Below, piece by piece: positions 44,872 through 54,069 of a stretch of 64,000 nt of DNA. The position numbers and the translations under genes were made by a program. Every line of letters starts with the position of its first letter. Within the stretch, counting starts at the first letter, position 1. The stretch comes from Thermoguttaceae bacterium. Its GTDB lineage: Bacteria; Planctomycetota; Planctomycetia; Pirellulales; Thermoguttaceae. The stretch covers positions 32,506 through 96,505 of the forward strand of contig JANXBW010000019.1 of NCBI GenBank assembly GCA_025060325.1. Reading direction: 5' to 3'. The notes under the pieces were generated by a model. The model did no database searches and was not told the DNA's origin. It saw only the letters and a list, made by a program, of their open reading frames with translations.

Positions 44872-46185
44872 CTAAGCACTCACCGGTGCATCGTAACAGG
44901 TGTGGACATAAGTGAGAGCATTCTGAACACAGTGATTCATGTTGCGGTCGAAGGGATAAACCTGTTGCATGTTGCAGATATCAATCCCTGGCAAAAGCCC
45001 ACGATAGGCGGGCATTTTTTTGCCAAATCCCTTAGTGTAAACAGGCGAAGCGAACGGAGCCTGGCAGAGAAACATCCGAGAAATGTCGCGGTGGTCAAAC
45101 CCGGGGAAAATACGCCGAAGTGATGGCTCGTGATACTTTAGAAGCTCTTCCGGCGAGCCAACAGCAAATCGCTTATCACCTATTTCGTGGTAGTTGACGA
45201 CATAAAGAATATGTTCGCCGCCATAGTCAGCCGGGTCAGCAAGATGGGTATGTTCGATAACCGCCCCGAAGGTGATATCCCGATCGATGTTATTAAGCCA
45301 GTAAAACGGGCTTTGGCTTCGCCGCATGGCCAAGATGAGAACTGTGGCGGCCACGTAGGGATGTTGAGGAAGATTGCCTGTCACCGCTGCGGCTTGGGAC
45401 TTTCCGACAAGATTCGCCAAGAGTCCCAAACTAGCCGTCCACACGATGCGATCGCATTCGACGCAGTGGCCTTGTAGCTCGATCCGGCATGGGGAACCGG
45501 GGACCACGGCGGTAACATTTTGACCGACAATCACTTGGCAGCCAGCTTGTCGAAGTTCGTCGGCCAAGTGCTGAAAGAGCCGCTGAAATCCGCCCCGCAA
45601 ATAACCAAGGCACTCTTGGCCCCACCTGCGAGAAGTAGACCGCGGCACGATTCGGCCCCACAAGAAGGCGGCCGAAGCTTCCTCGCCATATCGCGCAAAT
45701 TTTGCAAACAAAAGGGGAAGCCACAGTCGCTCGTAGCCCACCTGGGCACCGTGGCGGGCGAAAAATTCCCGGCATGTGACCCCGTCAAGTTCTTGCCATT
45801 GCGCCACCCGGCGTAAACGAAAGAGAGCCCACCCCAGTCGTAGGCGATCCGCCAAGGTGCCGACCGGGCGAAAACGAAGCAAATCCACCGGCCCTCGCAT
45901 GGGCCAAGGCTTGCCGCTGGCAATAACACCGCTCAGTGTGGGCCGCCAGATAAGGTTGCGCTCTAGCCCCGCTTCCCAAACAAGTTGTTGAACTAAGGTG
46001 TCCGAACGAAAAATGTGATGATAAAATCGCTCTAGGTAAACGTTCGGATTGCCTGGGTAAGGGAACCCGGCGGCCAGACCGCCCACAATGTCCCGTTCGA
46101 TCAGCGTGACCTTATGCCCCCGGCGGAGTAACTCGCGGGCAACCACAAGACCTGTAACCCCAGCGCCGACAACTGCGATCCGCAT
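44872..46185 (-). CDS. FAD-dependent amine-oxidase-fold oxidoreductase
   Basis: 437 residues, ATG 46185 (GTG 46188 directly before). The N-terminus IAVVGAGVTGLVVARELLRRGHKVTLIE is a Rossmann dinucleotide-binding motif (GxGxxG, residues about 7-12), followed by VGGLAAGFPYPGNPNVYLE, a build seen in protoporphyrinogen oxidase, UDP-galactopyranose mutase and HpnE-like proteins. The middle holds FAKFARYGEEASAAFLWGRI and the C-terminus VYPFDRNMNHCVQNAL closes the FAD domain. Such proteins sit in glycan or lipid synthesis clusters in planctomycetes. The reaction is unknown. The gene follows the short secA by 84 bases and may be its operon partner. Confidence 0.85.
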   Translation of the reverse strand: MRIAVVGAGVTGLVVARELLRRGHKVTLIERDIVGGLAAGFPYPGNPNVYLERFYHHIFRSDTLVQQLVWEAGLERNLIWRPTLSGVIASGKPWPMRGPVDLLRFRPVGTLADRLRLGWALFRLRRVAQWQELDGVTCREFFARHGAQVGYERLWLPLLFAKFARYGEEASAAFLWGRIVPRSTSRRWGQECLGYLRGGFQRLFQHLADELRQAGCQVIVGQNVTAVVPGSPCRIELQGHCVECDRIVWTASLGLLANLVGKSQAAAVTGNLPQHPYVAATVLILAMRRSQSPFYWLNNIDRDITFGAVIEHTHLADPADYGGEHILYVVNYHEIGDKRFAVGSPEELLKYHEPSLRRIFPGFDHRDISRMFLCQAPFASPVYTKGFGKKMPAYRGLLPGIDICNMQQVYPFDRNMNHCVQNALTYVHTCYDAPVSA

Positions 46186-46269
46186 CACTCTGAGAAAACT
46201 TCTCGGGACCTTGCTCTGGATGCCCTCTTGTTGCGGAACTGAGCGTGCCTAGACAGGGCCGAGCGGCCT

Positions 46270-48225
46270 TTAGCTCGGGCTGTCCAAATACGGATCCTGG
46301 CCCATTTGTCGCTGCATTTTCTTTCGCTCGCGCTCGAAGAAAAGAAGTGCCCGCCGCTGCCGGAAATGTTGACGTTCAATGCGCCGCTGCGCCCGCCGGA
46401 AAAGCCCAAGCAGGTGATCAAATCGCCCGGTGGGGTTGGCCCGACCCATCTCTTTATACTTTCTCGCCTTTTTCGGCCCGAGGCCGTGCTCCAAGATCTC
46501 GTCTTCCAGCGACAGAAATTGCCGGTAGCTTCCGGGGTCACCTTGGCGAGCACATCGGCCGATAAGCTGCCGATCAATCCGGCGCGAATCGTGCATTTCG
46601 GTACAGATGACGTGCAGTCCCCCCAAGTCCGCCACACCGGGACCTAACTTGATGTCTGTGCCCCGGCCGGCCATATTGGTCGACACCGTGACCTTACCCA
46701 TCAAGCCTGCCTGGGCGACAATCTCTGCCTCCTTAGCCAGGTGATGAGCATTAAGGACTTGGTGCTCGATCCCCCTAGCCGCCAGCAGCCGCGATAGGTG
46801 CTCGGACTTATCAATGGAGCGTGTTCCGATCAGCACCGGCCGACCTTGTTTGTGCAGCTCCACCACTTCGTCCACGATGGCATTCCATTTTGCTTCTTCC
46901 GTGCCGAAGATCTTTGTCGGCCATTCGACGCGAATGCACGGTCTATTGGTGGGAATGGGCACCACGTGGCATTTGTAAATCCGCCGCAATTCCCGAGCCG
47001 AATCCCAGGCGGTACCGGTCATTCCCGCCAGATGCTGGAACCGCAGGAAGAAGTCCTGAATCGTAATCCGAGCAGCGTCGCCGGTCTGGACAGTGACCTT
47101 TACGCCTTCCTTAGCTTCCACGGCCTGATGGATGCCGTCGCGCCACTTTCGGCCCTCGGCCAACCGACCGGTAAATTCGTCAACAATGACGATCTCCCCG
47201 TCCCGGACCACATACTGGCGATCGCGACGGAACTCCCGCTCGACTCGGATCGCCCGTTCCACATACTCGTAAATGTGGTACATCCCGACGGCCGCCATTT
47301 CCGGCGGTTTGGGTAACGTCCGGGCTTTGTGGCGGCCCTCCCGGGTTAGGTGGTAACTTCGCTTTTCGTGGTCATAGTGAAAGTCCACATCCTCTACGAA
47401 CTCCTTGGCTACCTTGGCCGCCCACTCGAAGCACTTGACGGCAAGGAGCTCCTCCTCGGTTGGCAAGGCACTGATAATAAGCGGCGTCCGTGCCTCGTCG
47501 ATGAGAATGCTATCAGCTTCGTCAACAAGGGCGAAGAAAGGCTCCCGCTGCACTGGTTGATCGCCCCGCCACCGGCCTTCTTTCTCTACCAGCATGCCGC
47601 CCAAAAAGTCCACCTGACCTTCGCGGATCCTTCGCAAAAGGAGGCGATCCCGAAGGAAGTCAAAGCCGAATTCCTTCGCCGTGCCGTAAGTCACATCGCA
47701 GGCGTAAGCTTTGCGGCGCTCGTCCTGCGGCATTTGGGTCTGGATACAGCCGACCGAGACCCCCAAGGCATGGAAGATCGGTCCCATCCATTCGGCGTCT
47801 CGCTTGGCCAAATAGTCGTTGACAGTGGCCAGGAGACAACCTTTGCCGGCCAGGGAGTAAAGGTAAAGCGGCAAAGTGGCGGTGAGCGTCTTACCCTCTC
47901 CGGTGGCCATTTCCACAATCGACCGGTGGAACATGGCGATTCCGCCGAGAAGCTGCACGTCGAAATGCCGCAGGCCGATTGTCCGCCGTGCCGCCTCTCG
48001 CACCAAAGCGTAAGCCTCGGGCAAGAGATCCGCCAGCGGTTCGCCGCTTCGCGCTCGATAGCGGAGGGCAAGGCTTTTTTTGCGCAGATCGGTGTCGGAG
48101 AGGGCCTGGTACTGAGGCTCCATGTCATTAATCTGCCGGACGATAGCCCACCACCGGGCCAGCCGGCCCTGAATCCCGAGATTGGTGATGACGCTGATGA
48201 CTTGCTGAATCACCTCCGGCACCAA
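46270..48225 (-). CDS. Short SecA paralogue (motor core only)
   Basis: 651 residues. The start is uncertain: TTG 48225 or GTG 48222, since no ATG lies at the right place. Walker A GEGKT at 109-113, DEAD at 235-238, the preprotein cross-linking region (FTGRLAEGRKW), and TNMAGRGTDIKLGPG with IDRQLIGRCARQGDPGS are all clear SecA motifs, so NBD1, PPXD and NBD2 are intact. The protein stops soon after NBD2 with an Arg/Gln-rich helix; the helical scaffold, helical wing and C-terminal zinc-binding linker of standard SecA (about 840-1100 residues) are missing. It may be an accessory motor (SecA2-like) for special substrates or a remodelled ATPase. No SecYEG gene is near. Upstream lies the Coa1-like gene, downstream the FAD oxidoreductase. 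Confidence 0.88.
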   Translation of the reverse strand: MVPEVIQQVISVITNLGIQGRLARWWAIVRQINDMEPQYQALSDTDLRKKSLALRYRARSGEPLADLLPEAYALVREAARRTIGLRHFDVQLLGGIAMFHRSIVEMATGEGKTLTATLPLYLYSLAGKGCLLATVNDYLAKRDAEWMGPIFHALGVSVGCIQTQMPQDERRKAYACDVTYGTAKEFGFDFLRDRLLLRRIREGQVDFLGGMLVEKEGRWRGDQPVQREPFFALVDEADSILIDEARTPLIISALPTEEELLAVKCFEWAAKVAKEFVEDVDFHYDHEKRSYHLTREGRHKARTLPKPPEMAAVGMYHIYEYVERAIRVEREFRRDRQYVVRDGEIVIVDEFTGRLAEGRKWRDGIHQAVEAKEGVKVTVQTGDAARITIQDFFLRFQHLAGMTGTAWDSARELRRIYKCHVVPIPTNRPCIRVEWPTKIFGTEEAKWNAIVDEVVELHKQGRPVLIGTRSIDKSEHLSRLLAARGIEHQVLNAHHLAKEAEIVAQAGLMGKVTVSTNMAGRGTDIKLGPGVADLGGLHVICTEMHDSRRIDRQLIGRCARQGDPGSYRQFLSLEDEILEHGLGPKKARKYKEMGRANPTGRFDHLLGLFRRAQRRIERQHFRQRRALLFFERERKKMQRQMGQDPYLDSPS

Positions 48226-48532
48226 CCCTCACACAAAGATGACGTCAACCGCACCCGTTAGCCAAGCAGGGGATTTCTCATGCGAGACTGGCCCTCCCAC
48301 CCACCGACACCAAACCGGACCGCCACCCACTTTCACGAGTTCCAGCCGCAATTTGCTGAATAAGCTACGCCCACGGGCTCCGAGCCGAACCCGACAGCTA
48401 TGGCCCGATGGCCCCAGACTTCCGAACACGCATTCATTGCCGTGGGATACCGCACTGCCTTTTGTCCAAGTTTACCTTTTACGGGGCGATTTCAGATTTT
48501 GGCGGGTGGGCCGGGAAAATTTCTTCTTTCTC
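48226..48532. other. Intergenic region, no gene
   Basis: 307 bases between the Coa1-like stop and the short secA start, all minus strand. Nothing recognised; it could hold the secA promoter, but no good -35/-10 pair was found. Confidence 0.4.
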
Positions 48533-49129
48533 CTAGGAGGACGGTCCTCCCGGAGGCGTCCACCGAGGTGCCTCCCCGCCGGCAGTTTTTCTCCCAGAGT
48601 TGGGTACGGCAGCCCCCGGCGCGGCCTCGGCTGGAGAAACGGATAGTAAGTTGAGCGAAGTGCCGTCGGACAATCGAAGCTGGAGATCCGTCAGGGACCA
48701 AGCTCCAGCTAAGCGCCTGGCCTGGACGAAAAGTTCCCCGGCTCCGCGCGAACCGGCTACTTTCAGTACAAATTGGGCCTCTCCCCGATCGCCGTCCTCG
48801 AAGACCCTGCCCCCCGGAAACCAGGTGACATCTTGGATGCCATCGCCCAAAGCAGCTCTTGCCTCGGCCGTGCTTGCCAGCCGCTCCATTGCCAGCCGGT
48901 ACGGCTCAGTGCCTTTGATCGACCGGAGCCGGCCCCAAAGCTCGCCCCCTAAAAAGAGGCCCACCAGTACCAGCATCAATACCAAGCCCCAAGGGCCGCA
49001 TAAAGGACATCCCCCGACCGAGCAAGCCCGGCCCTCCCGGCTGACACCACACCCCTGACCCATTTGGCTGCGCAAGTCCTCGGCTGGCGGTCGATCGTGG
49101 CTGTCGCCGTTTGCATGTAGAGTGCTCAC
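48533..49129 (-). CDS. Coa1-like (cytochrome oxidase assembly) membrane protein
   Basis: 198 residues with a GTG start at 49129. The first 45 residues are polar and Cys-rich (CGVSREGRACSVGGCPLCG, five Cys), then one transmembrane helix (GLVLMLVLVGLFLGGELWG), then a Coa1-type domain: SIKGTEPYRLAMERLAS, ARAALGDGIQDV, GEAQFVLKVAGSRGAGELFV and WSLTDLQLRL match the family pattern of strands after the helix. The tail is Pro/Gly-rich. In mitochondria Coa1 aids cytochrome oxidase assembly; bacterial members are uncharacterised and no oxidase gene is near. The Cys-rich start might bind a metal (inference). Confidence 0.7.
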   Translation of the reverse strand: MSTLHANGDSHDRPPAEDLRSQMGQGCGVSREGRACSVGGCPLCGPWGLVLMLVLVGLFLGGELWGRLRSIKGTEPYRLAMERLASTAEARAALGDGIQDVTWFPGGRVFEDGDRGEAQFVLKVAGSRGAGELFVQARRLAGAWSLTDLQLRLSDGTSLNLLSVSPAEAAPGAAVPNSGRKTAGGEAPRWTPPGGPSS

Positions 49130-49405
49130 TAGCCGGCTCCTGGCTCCAAAAACGTAGAAAGCTCCAAACCTGCCTTAAGCCCGGTGAAAGTGTCCGCGGT
49201 CAATGGAAGATCGCAAACGGTCTAGTCATTCTACCGCCCTGAAGCCCCGCGGACGGGCAGACCAGGAGCGGTCAACCTGCCGGTGCCAGTCAAAGATTAG
49301 GCGACCACCTTGTGGCGAAGATGACTGCTCAGAGGAGTCGGGCCAGTGCGGTGCCGCATACTCCGAGCGAAAATCTCGGCTTTTAAGCAGCGGATGGGAT
49401 GGACA

Positions 49406-50326
49406 TTACTTTGCCCTGGGATGTGCTCGGCTATAAATCTCCTTGAGCCGAGCGGCATTGACGTGCGTGTAGATCTGGGTGGTGATAAGGCTCTTATGAC
49501 CAAGTAGTTCCTGCACGCTGCGGATGTCGGCGCCGCGCTCCAAGAGATGTGTCGCAAAGCTGTGGCGAAGTGAATGGGGTGTCGTCCGCGAATCGAGACC
49601 CGTTTGGCGCAGGTATTTTTCGAGCATTCGGGCAACACTGCGAGTAGTTAACCGCCGCCCGAATCTGTTGACGAAGACGGGCGCCTCGTCGCCGCGTGGT
49701 TCCTTGGGATGAAGCTTCCTGACGGCAAGATAACGACGTAAGGCCCGAACCGCGTAGGACCCAAGGGGCACAAGTCGCTCCCGTTTCCCCTTGCCGCGGA
49801 TGCGAGCAATTCCGGATTTTAGGTCGATATCCCCGTCGCACAGGCCCACCAGCTCGCTTATCCGAAGCCCGGCGGAATAAATGGTCTCTAAGATAGCGCG
49901 ATCGCGAAGTCCTTGGAAACTATCAGCCGGGGGAGCGGTGAGGAGTTTTGCCACCTCTTCGGTGCTTAACACATGGGGTAAATGACGGCCACGACGGGGG
50001 TTGCGTAACGGCTTGGCCGGGTTTCCTTCCACCCAACCTTCTCGTTGACCAAACCGGAAAAAACTCCGCAAGGTGGCCAGCCGCCTCGCGATCGTTGAGG
50101 GCGAATAACCGGCTTCATGAAGGGCAACTAAGTACCCCCGGAGCACAGGGGTGGTAATTTCCCCGGCCGGCGGATCGACATTCGTGCCAAGGAATTGCCG
50201 GAAATGCTCCAGGTCCTCGCGGTAACTTTTGATCGTCAAAGAAGACGCGTTTCGCTCCGCCTCCAAGTAGCGGAGGAACCGAGCAATAGCTGTGCTCAGG
50301 AGAACGGGCGATTGTGCCTTTACCAT
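49406..50326 (-). CDS. xerC: Tyrosine recombinase XerC/XerD
   Basis: 306 residues, ATG 50326. The N-terminal SAM-like core (FLRYLEAERNASSLTIKSYR, DLEHFRQFL) is followed by the catalytic domain: YSAGLRISELVGL (Arg I), RGKGKRERLVPLG, HSLRHSFATHLLERG (His-x-x-Arg), LGHKSLITTQIYTHV with the Tyr nucleophile, and the ending KEIYSRAHPRA, typical of the chromosomal Xer recombinases. It should resolve chromosome dimers at dif with a partner (the other Xer is not in the window). No dif-like site was recognised here. The size and lack of nearby integrase-associated genes argue against a phage integrase. Confidence 0.93.
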   Translation of the reverse strand: MVKAQSPVLLSTAIARFLRYLEAERNASSLTIKSYREDLEHFRQFLGTNVDPPAGEITTPVLRGYLVALHEAGYSPSTIARRLATLRSFFRFGQREGWVEGNPAKPLRNPRRGRHLPHVLSTEEVAKLLTAPPADSFQGLRDRAILETIYSAGLRISELVGLCDGDIDLKSGIARIRGKGKRERLVPLGSYAVRALRRYLAVRKLHPKEPRGDEAPVFVNRFGRRLTTRSVARMLEKYLRQTGLDSRTTPHSLRHSFATHLLERGADIRSVQELLGHKSLITTQIYTHVNAARLKEIYSRAHPRAK

Positions 50327-50532
50327 AGAAGGCGGTAATTGGCCGTGAGGCTTTTATCAACAACGGCCCGCAAGCATTGAGGAGCTTTCCCTGCCACAAC
50401 GCTCGGCTTTTGCGCGGACAAGTTCCGATCTCGTTATCGTTTCTCCGCCGGCCTATTTGGCCCTGGCCGGCAAGCTAGCTGGTTGCGTAATCCCTTGGGT
50501 AAGCAAGGCCCCGGGAAGCATCGTTTCGATGG

Positions 50533-50772
50533 CTATTGCCAATCCTCGGCGGGTTGGTTGACGCGCAATCGCTCTTCGAGTTGACGACGCTGTGCTTCCT
50601 GACGGACTTTCTGACTCAAGACTGCGGCATCGTACCAGGAGAAGCTAAGCTGCGGATTGGCGGCAAACTTGCTGAAAATATGAAGTAACTCTCGCCGGTG
50701 AGCATCGTCGTAGAGGAAGATGTACTTTTCTTCGCCCTTGATGAGAGCAATGACGTTGATATCGCGAGGCAT
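50533..50772 (-). CDS. Small conserved planctomycete protein (MPRDINV type)
   Basis: 79 residues from ATG 50772, with GGGAG upstream; a longer frame upstream is not needed. The sequence RDINVIALIKGEEKYIFLYDD, then HRRELLHIFSKFAANP, LSFSWYDAAVLSQKVRQEAQ and a charged tail is well ordered and free of low complexity, with two alpha/beta units. I recall proteins of this type in other planctomycetes, without a known function. It lies 206 bases upstream of xerC on the same strand and may share its transcript. Confidence 0.7.
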   Translation of the reverse strand: MPRDINVIALIKGEEKYIFLYDDAHRRELLHIFSKFAANPQLSFSWYDAAVLSQKVRQEAQRRQLEERLRVNQPAEDWQ

Positions 50773-51033
50773 GTACTGACTCCCAGAGGTGCTCGGCCGG
50801 GCACAACCCGGCCAGTTCCGCATTTGCGAAGAATTCGTCAATAGGACCTTAAAGACCCCAGAAAACTTTACTTTCCGTGCTGCCCGCGCTGCCTTGGCAA
50901 TCATTCCGGCTGCGGGCCCGTACATAAACTTTCACGCGGAGAACGGCCGGCTTTTGCGCGCAAAGAGCAAATCCGCTCCAGCCAAACTAATCCGAAGAGG
51001 TCTCGGGCATCAGCCGGCTTGTTCCTTTGCTTG

Positions 51034-52032
51034 TTATCGGAAGAGAGGCCAATCCCACCGTACTTGCTTTTTGCCGCTCCCTCCCCGTGCGACAAGCATC
51101 TGATGGATGTGGAGCCGGCAGCAAAAGCGAATAAAGTCCTCGCTGCGCTCAAGGTAGCCTTGCCAGCCGCCAAATCGGGCATCTTCGCGAAATTCGTAAT
51201 AGTTGGCCAAGGCCCTGGCGAATTCCGGGTCATTGCCGGTAAAGACCCGGGTGTGCACCATGATCGGCTCGATGGTCTCCGCCGTAGTCGAAGCCGTACC
51301 GTCGCTGGTCGAGGGGGTCTGCGGTTCTGCTTGCGCCAAGCTGGGACCAGTCTGAAAAGCGCCGGTGCTAGCAGCGGGAGCACCACCTCCCCCTTGGTCG
51401 CTAGGCAAAAGGAAAACAGGGACGTCCTCTGGCGGGGCACTGACCTCCGCCGAGCCTGGCCGGTATTCCGAACGCAGGTGGGGATCGAGGCCGGAGGCGG
51501 GCATCGGATCGTGCCGGAGGCGCTCCCTGGCCCAAGCGATGGCGGCTTCCAGTTTTAGCGAGTCGGGCATCTTCCTAGCCCGCCGACTGCCCCAATGGAT
51601 GCCAAACCCGGGGGGGATAGGCCGAGCCGAGGGGTCCCGAGCATACCATTCGACATGAAGCCCACATCGGGGGGGATAGTACGGCTGGTAGTCGGTAACG
51701 ACACCAATAACCACGGCATCCACGTCAAGGATTTCCGCCAAACGACGGACCTCACCCGGATGCCTAAGCTGAAGCCGGTGTTCCTGCAGGGCCCTGGTGA
51801 CCACTTCGACCGGTACCACCTCAAATCCAGGCACCGACTGGAGTTCCAAATAGTAGGCTCGGGCAAACTCGGCCCCGTTTACCGTTGGCTCCTTGCTGTG
51901 ATTGAAAAACGGGACAACTGCCACTCGGCAAAGCTCGGGAAAAGGGTTATAGACAGTGACCTGTTCGTATCGCCTTGGCAAAGCAGAGCAGCCCGCGAAT
52001 ACCGCAGCCATCAGCCCGGTGATAAGCCGCAT
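51034..52032 (-). CDS. Lipoprotein of a planctomycete-conserved type
   Basis: 332 residues from ATG 52032 (MRLITGLMAAVFAGC). A short lipoprotein signal ends in AGC with Cys15. The mature part has RVAVVPFFNHS, FARAYYLELQSVPGFEVVPV, RLAEILDVDAVVIGVVTDYQ, a pattern of strand, helix and strand with D-A-V-V typical of periplasmic lipoproteins such as those related to CsgG/FlgT/DUF4136 folds. A Pro/Ser/Thr/Gly linker follows at about residues 190-270 and a short conserved end (FTGNDPEFARALANYYEFR). The lipoprotein at 32601 has a similar first part (VAVVCSAS, ELLVAVDINDF). Function unknown. The upstream 846 bases have no gene. Confidence 0.7.
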   Translation of the reverse strand: MRLITGLMAAVFAGCSALPRRYEQVTVYNPFPELCRVAVVPFFNHSKEPTVNGAEFARAYYLELQSVPGFEVVPVEVVTRALQEHRLQLRHPGEVRRLAEILDVDAVVIGVVTDYQPYYPPRCGLHVEWYARDPSARPIPPGFGIHWGSRRARKMPDSLKLEAAIAWARERLRHDPMPASGLDPHLRSEYRPGSAEVSAPPEDVPVFLLPSDQGGGGAPAASTGAFQTGPSLAQAEPQTPSTSDGTASTTAETIEPIMVHTRVFTGNDPEFARALANYYEFREDARFGGWQGYLERSEDFIRFCCRLHIHQMLVARGGSGKKQVRWDWPLFR

Positions 52033-52878
52033 GGTAAGTGGGGGAAGTAAGATCCCCCCAATGCTGGGAGATGCACCCCAAGGCCAGGCCCGGCCGCTAC
52101 GCGGATGAAGGAAAAGAGCTAATGGGTCTAATCTGCCGCGACCGGAACTTCCCATCTTTGCCGAATTACGCCGTCAAAAAGCCTTTGTCAAAAGAAAGTA
52201 ACTTCGGTCGTGCGACTGAATAGGCCTCGAAGCCGCGTCTCCGGGTGCTTCCGGCATGCCGGCTTTTATTGGAGGCCGGAACCCGGCCGGCTAGAGGTCC
52301 CTACTGGGAAAGCCGCTCTTAGGCTCGGTTTGAGTGAAGGAAATACCGAGACAACGCGGGCCAGCAGCGTCTTCCGCATCCACGAGCTAGCCCGGACGAG
52401 CCTTAAACCGCAAGCAAAGGGACGAAAGATGAGCCGGCACTTCGGCCGCATAATTAATCGGTCAGCGGGCGGCGATTAATCACGGATTCCCTTGAGAAAT
52501 CTGCGGACTTTTCTCGGTGGGTAGATCCCTTACAAGATAAACTTGATGACGCTTCCCCACCTTTGCACAAGGAAGAAAAGCTTGGGGGATTTACCTCGGC
52601 ACACCGGTGGCTCGAAGGTGGCGTGGGGGGTTAGCTCCGGGTTGGTTGATCGCACTTATGTGGCTCGGCAAGTGGGGGGCTGACTTCAAGCTGCCCGGCG
52701 GCCTCCGACGGTATGGAAGGCAGGGCTATTGAAAACGCTTCGGCAAAGGGAAGACGGCAAGTCTGTTAGAGGATGACCGCCCCCTGGCGGGAAATTCCCG
52801 CACCACCGGGGGGTACCGTCTCTCCATTTTGAGAGGCTCGCACTCGAAGAACATTCCCCGGCATAAGGGGATTAGGCA
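52033..52878. other. Divergent intergenic region, no gene
   Basis: 846 bases between the lipoprotein (-) and ispG (+). I see no gene. The ispG ribosome binding site AAGGGG lies at 52864-52869. Confidence 0.4.
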
Positions 52879-54069
52879 ATGGCAACCATTAACCGGCGTC
52901 AAACTCGGGAGGTCCGGGTTGGGCGGGTGACGATCGGTGGCCTTCACCCGATTGTGCTCCAAAGTATGTGCGCTACCCATACCTGGGACGCTGAAGCCAC
53001 CATTGCTCAGTGCCGCCAGCTCGCGGAGGCTGGCGCGCAAATTGTCCGGGTTGCCGTCGATTCGGATCGGGATGTCAAGGCGCTTCCTGCTATCGCCGAT
53101 CAGTGCCCGGTTCCGCTGTCCGTTGACCTTCAGGAAAACTACCGTTTAGCAGCCCAGGTGGCCGGCTGGGTCCGGAAAATCCGTTACAACCCCGGGCATT
53201 TACATCACGTCGACAGGCATGTGACTTGGGAGGACAAGGTTCGCTGGCTTGCCGACATCGCCGGCCAACATGGGTGCGCCCTACGGGTGGGGGTCAATTG
53301 CGGGTCAATCGATCCTGCTTTGAAGGAGCGCTACCCCGACGCCGACTCGGTCGATCTCATGGTTCTTTCCGCCTGCCTTCATTGTGAGCTCCTCGAAAAA
53401 ATAGGCTTTACCAATTACGTGGTGTCCTTGAAGGACTCCGAACCGGCGAAAGTAGTGGCTGCCAATCGCCGATTTGCCAAGGAGTGGCCCACGGTCCCTC
53501 TTCACCTGGGATTGACAGAAGCCGGCCTTCCCCCGGAGGGGGTCCTTAAGACCAAACGCGCGCTGCTACCCCTGCTGCGGGAAGGTATTGGGGAGACGAT
53601 TCGCGTCTCGCTTACTTTGCCGGCTGAGCGAAAGCACGAAGAGATCTTGGCGGCCAAAGAAATCCTCGCCGAATTGGAAAATGCCGGGGAATTCGAACCC
53701 CTTCGGGACGAGATAAGCGAAGAGGTGAGGCTCGACCTTGTCAGCTGCCCGAGTTGCTCGCGAGTTGAGAATACCGCTTTTGTGGCGCTGGCTGAAAAGG
53801 TCCGCGAGCTAACCGCGTATGCCCGGGCGTACCCCTTCAAGATCGCGGTGATGGGCTGCCGGGTTAACGGGCCAGGGGAGACCGACGATGCTGACATCGG
53901 CCTCTGGTGCGGGGCGAATTTCGTCAACCTCAAGTGCCGTGGTCAACTTGTCGGTCGTTTCGGCTACGACGAGGTACTGGCTGAAGTAAAGCGCCGACTG
54001 GACATCCTCATATCGGAATATAACGCACGTCAGCAGCGTCAGGTGGCTCACCAGGAACAACCGGCTTAA
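52879..54069 (+). CDS. ispG: 4-hydroxy-3-methylbut-2-enyl diphosphate synthase
   Basis: 396 residues, ATG 52879. The TIM-barrel start (TREVRVGRVTIGGLHPIVLQ, then SMCATHTWD) and QIVRVAVDSDRD are followed by PVPLSVDLQENYRLA, then RVGVNCGSID, HLGLTEAG and GETIRVSLT. The 4Fe-4S ligands are Cys290 and Cys293 (SCPSC) and Cys327 with Glu334 (GCRVNGPGE), the C-x2-C...C-x6-E pattern of the family. The enzyme reduces MEcPP to HMBPP in the MEP isoprenoid pathway with electrons from flavodoxin or ferredoxin. Other MEP genes are not here. It is complete and ordinary; the stop is followed by 686 bases without genes. Confidence 0.96.
   Translation: MATINRRQTREVRVGRVTIGGLHPIVLQSMCATHTWDAEATIAQCRQLAEAGAQIVRVAVDSDRDVKALPAIADQCPVPLSVDLQENYRLAAQVAGWVRKIRYNPGHLHHVDRHVTWEDKVRWLADIAGQHGCALRVGVNCGSIDPALKERYPDADSVDLMVLSACLHCELLEKIGFTNYVVSLKDSEPAKVVAANRRFAKEWPTVPLHLGLTEAGLPPEGVLKTKRALLPLLREGIGETIRVSLTLPAERKHEEILAAKEILAELENAGEFEPLRDEISEEVRLDLVSCPSCSRVENTAFVALAEKVRELTAYARAYPFKIAVMGCRVNGPGETDDADIGLWCGANFVNLKCRGQLVGRFGYDEVLAEVKRRLDILISEYNARQQRQVAHQEQPA

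Noticed and set aside
49406..50326. Phage integrase reading of the tyrosine recombinase
   Set aside because: No phage genes or attachment sites nearby, and the C-terminal HPRA ending fits chromosomal XerC.
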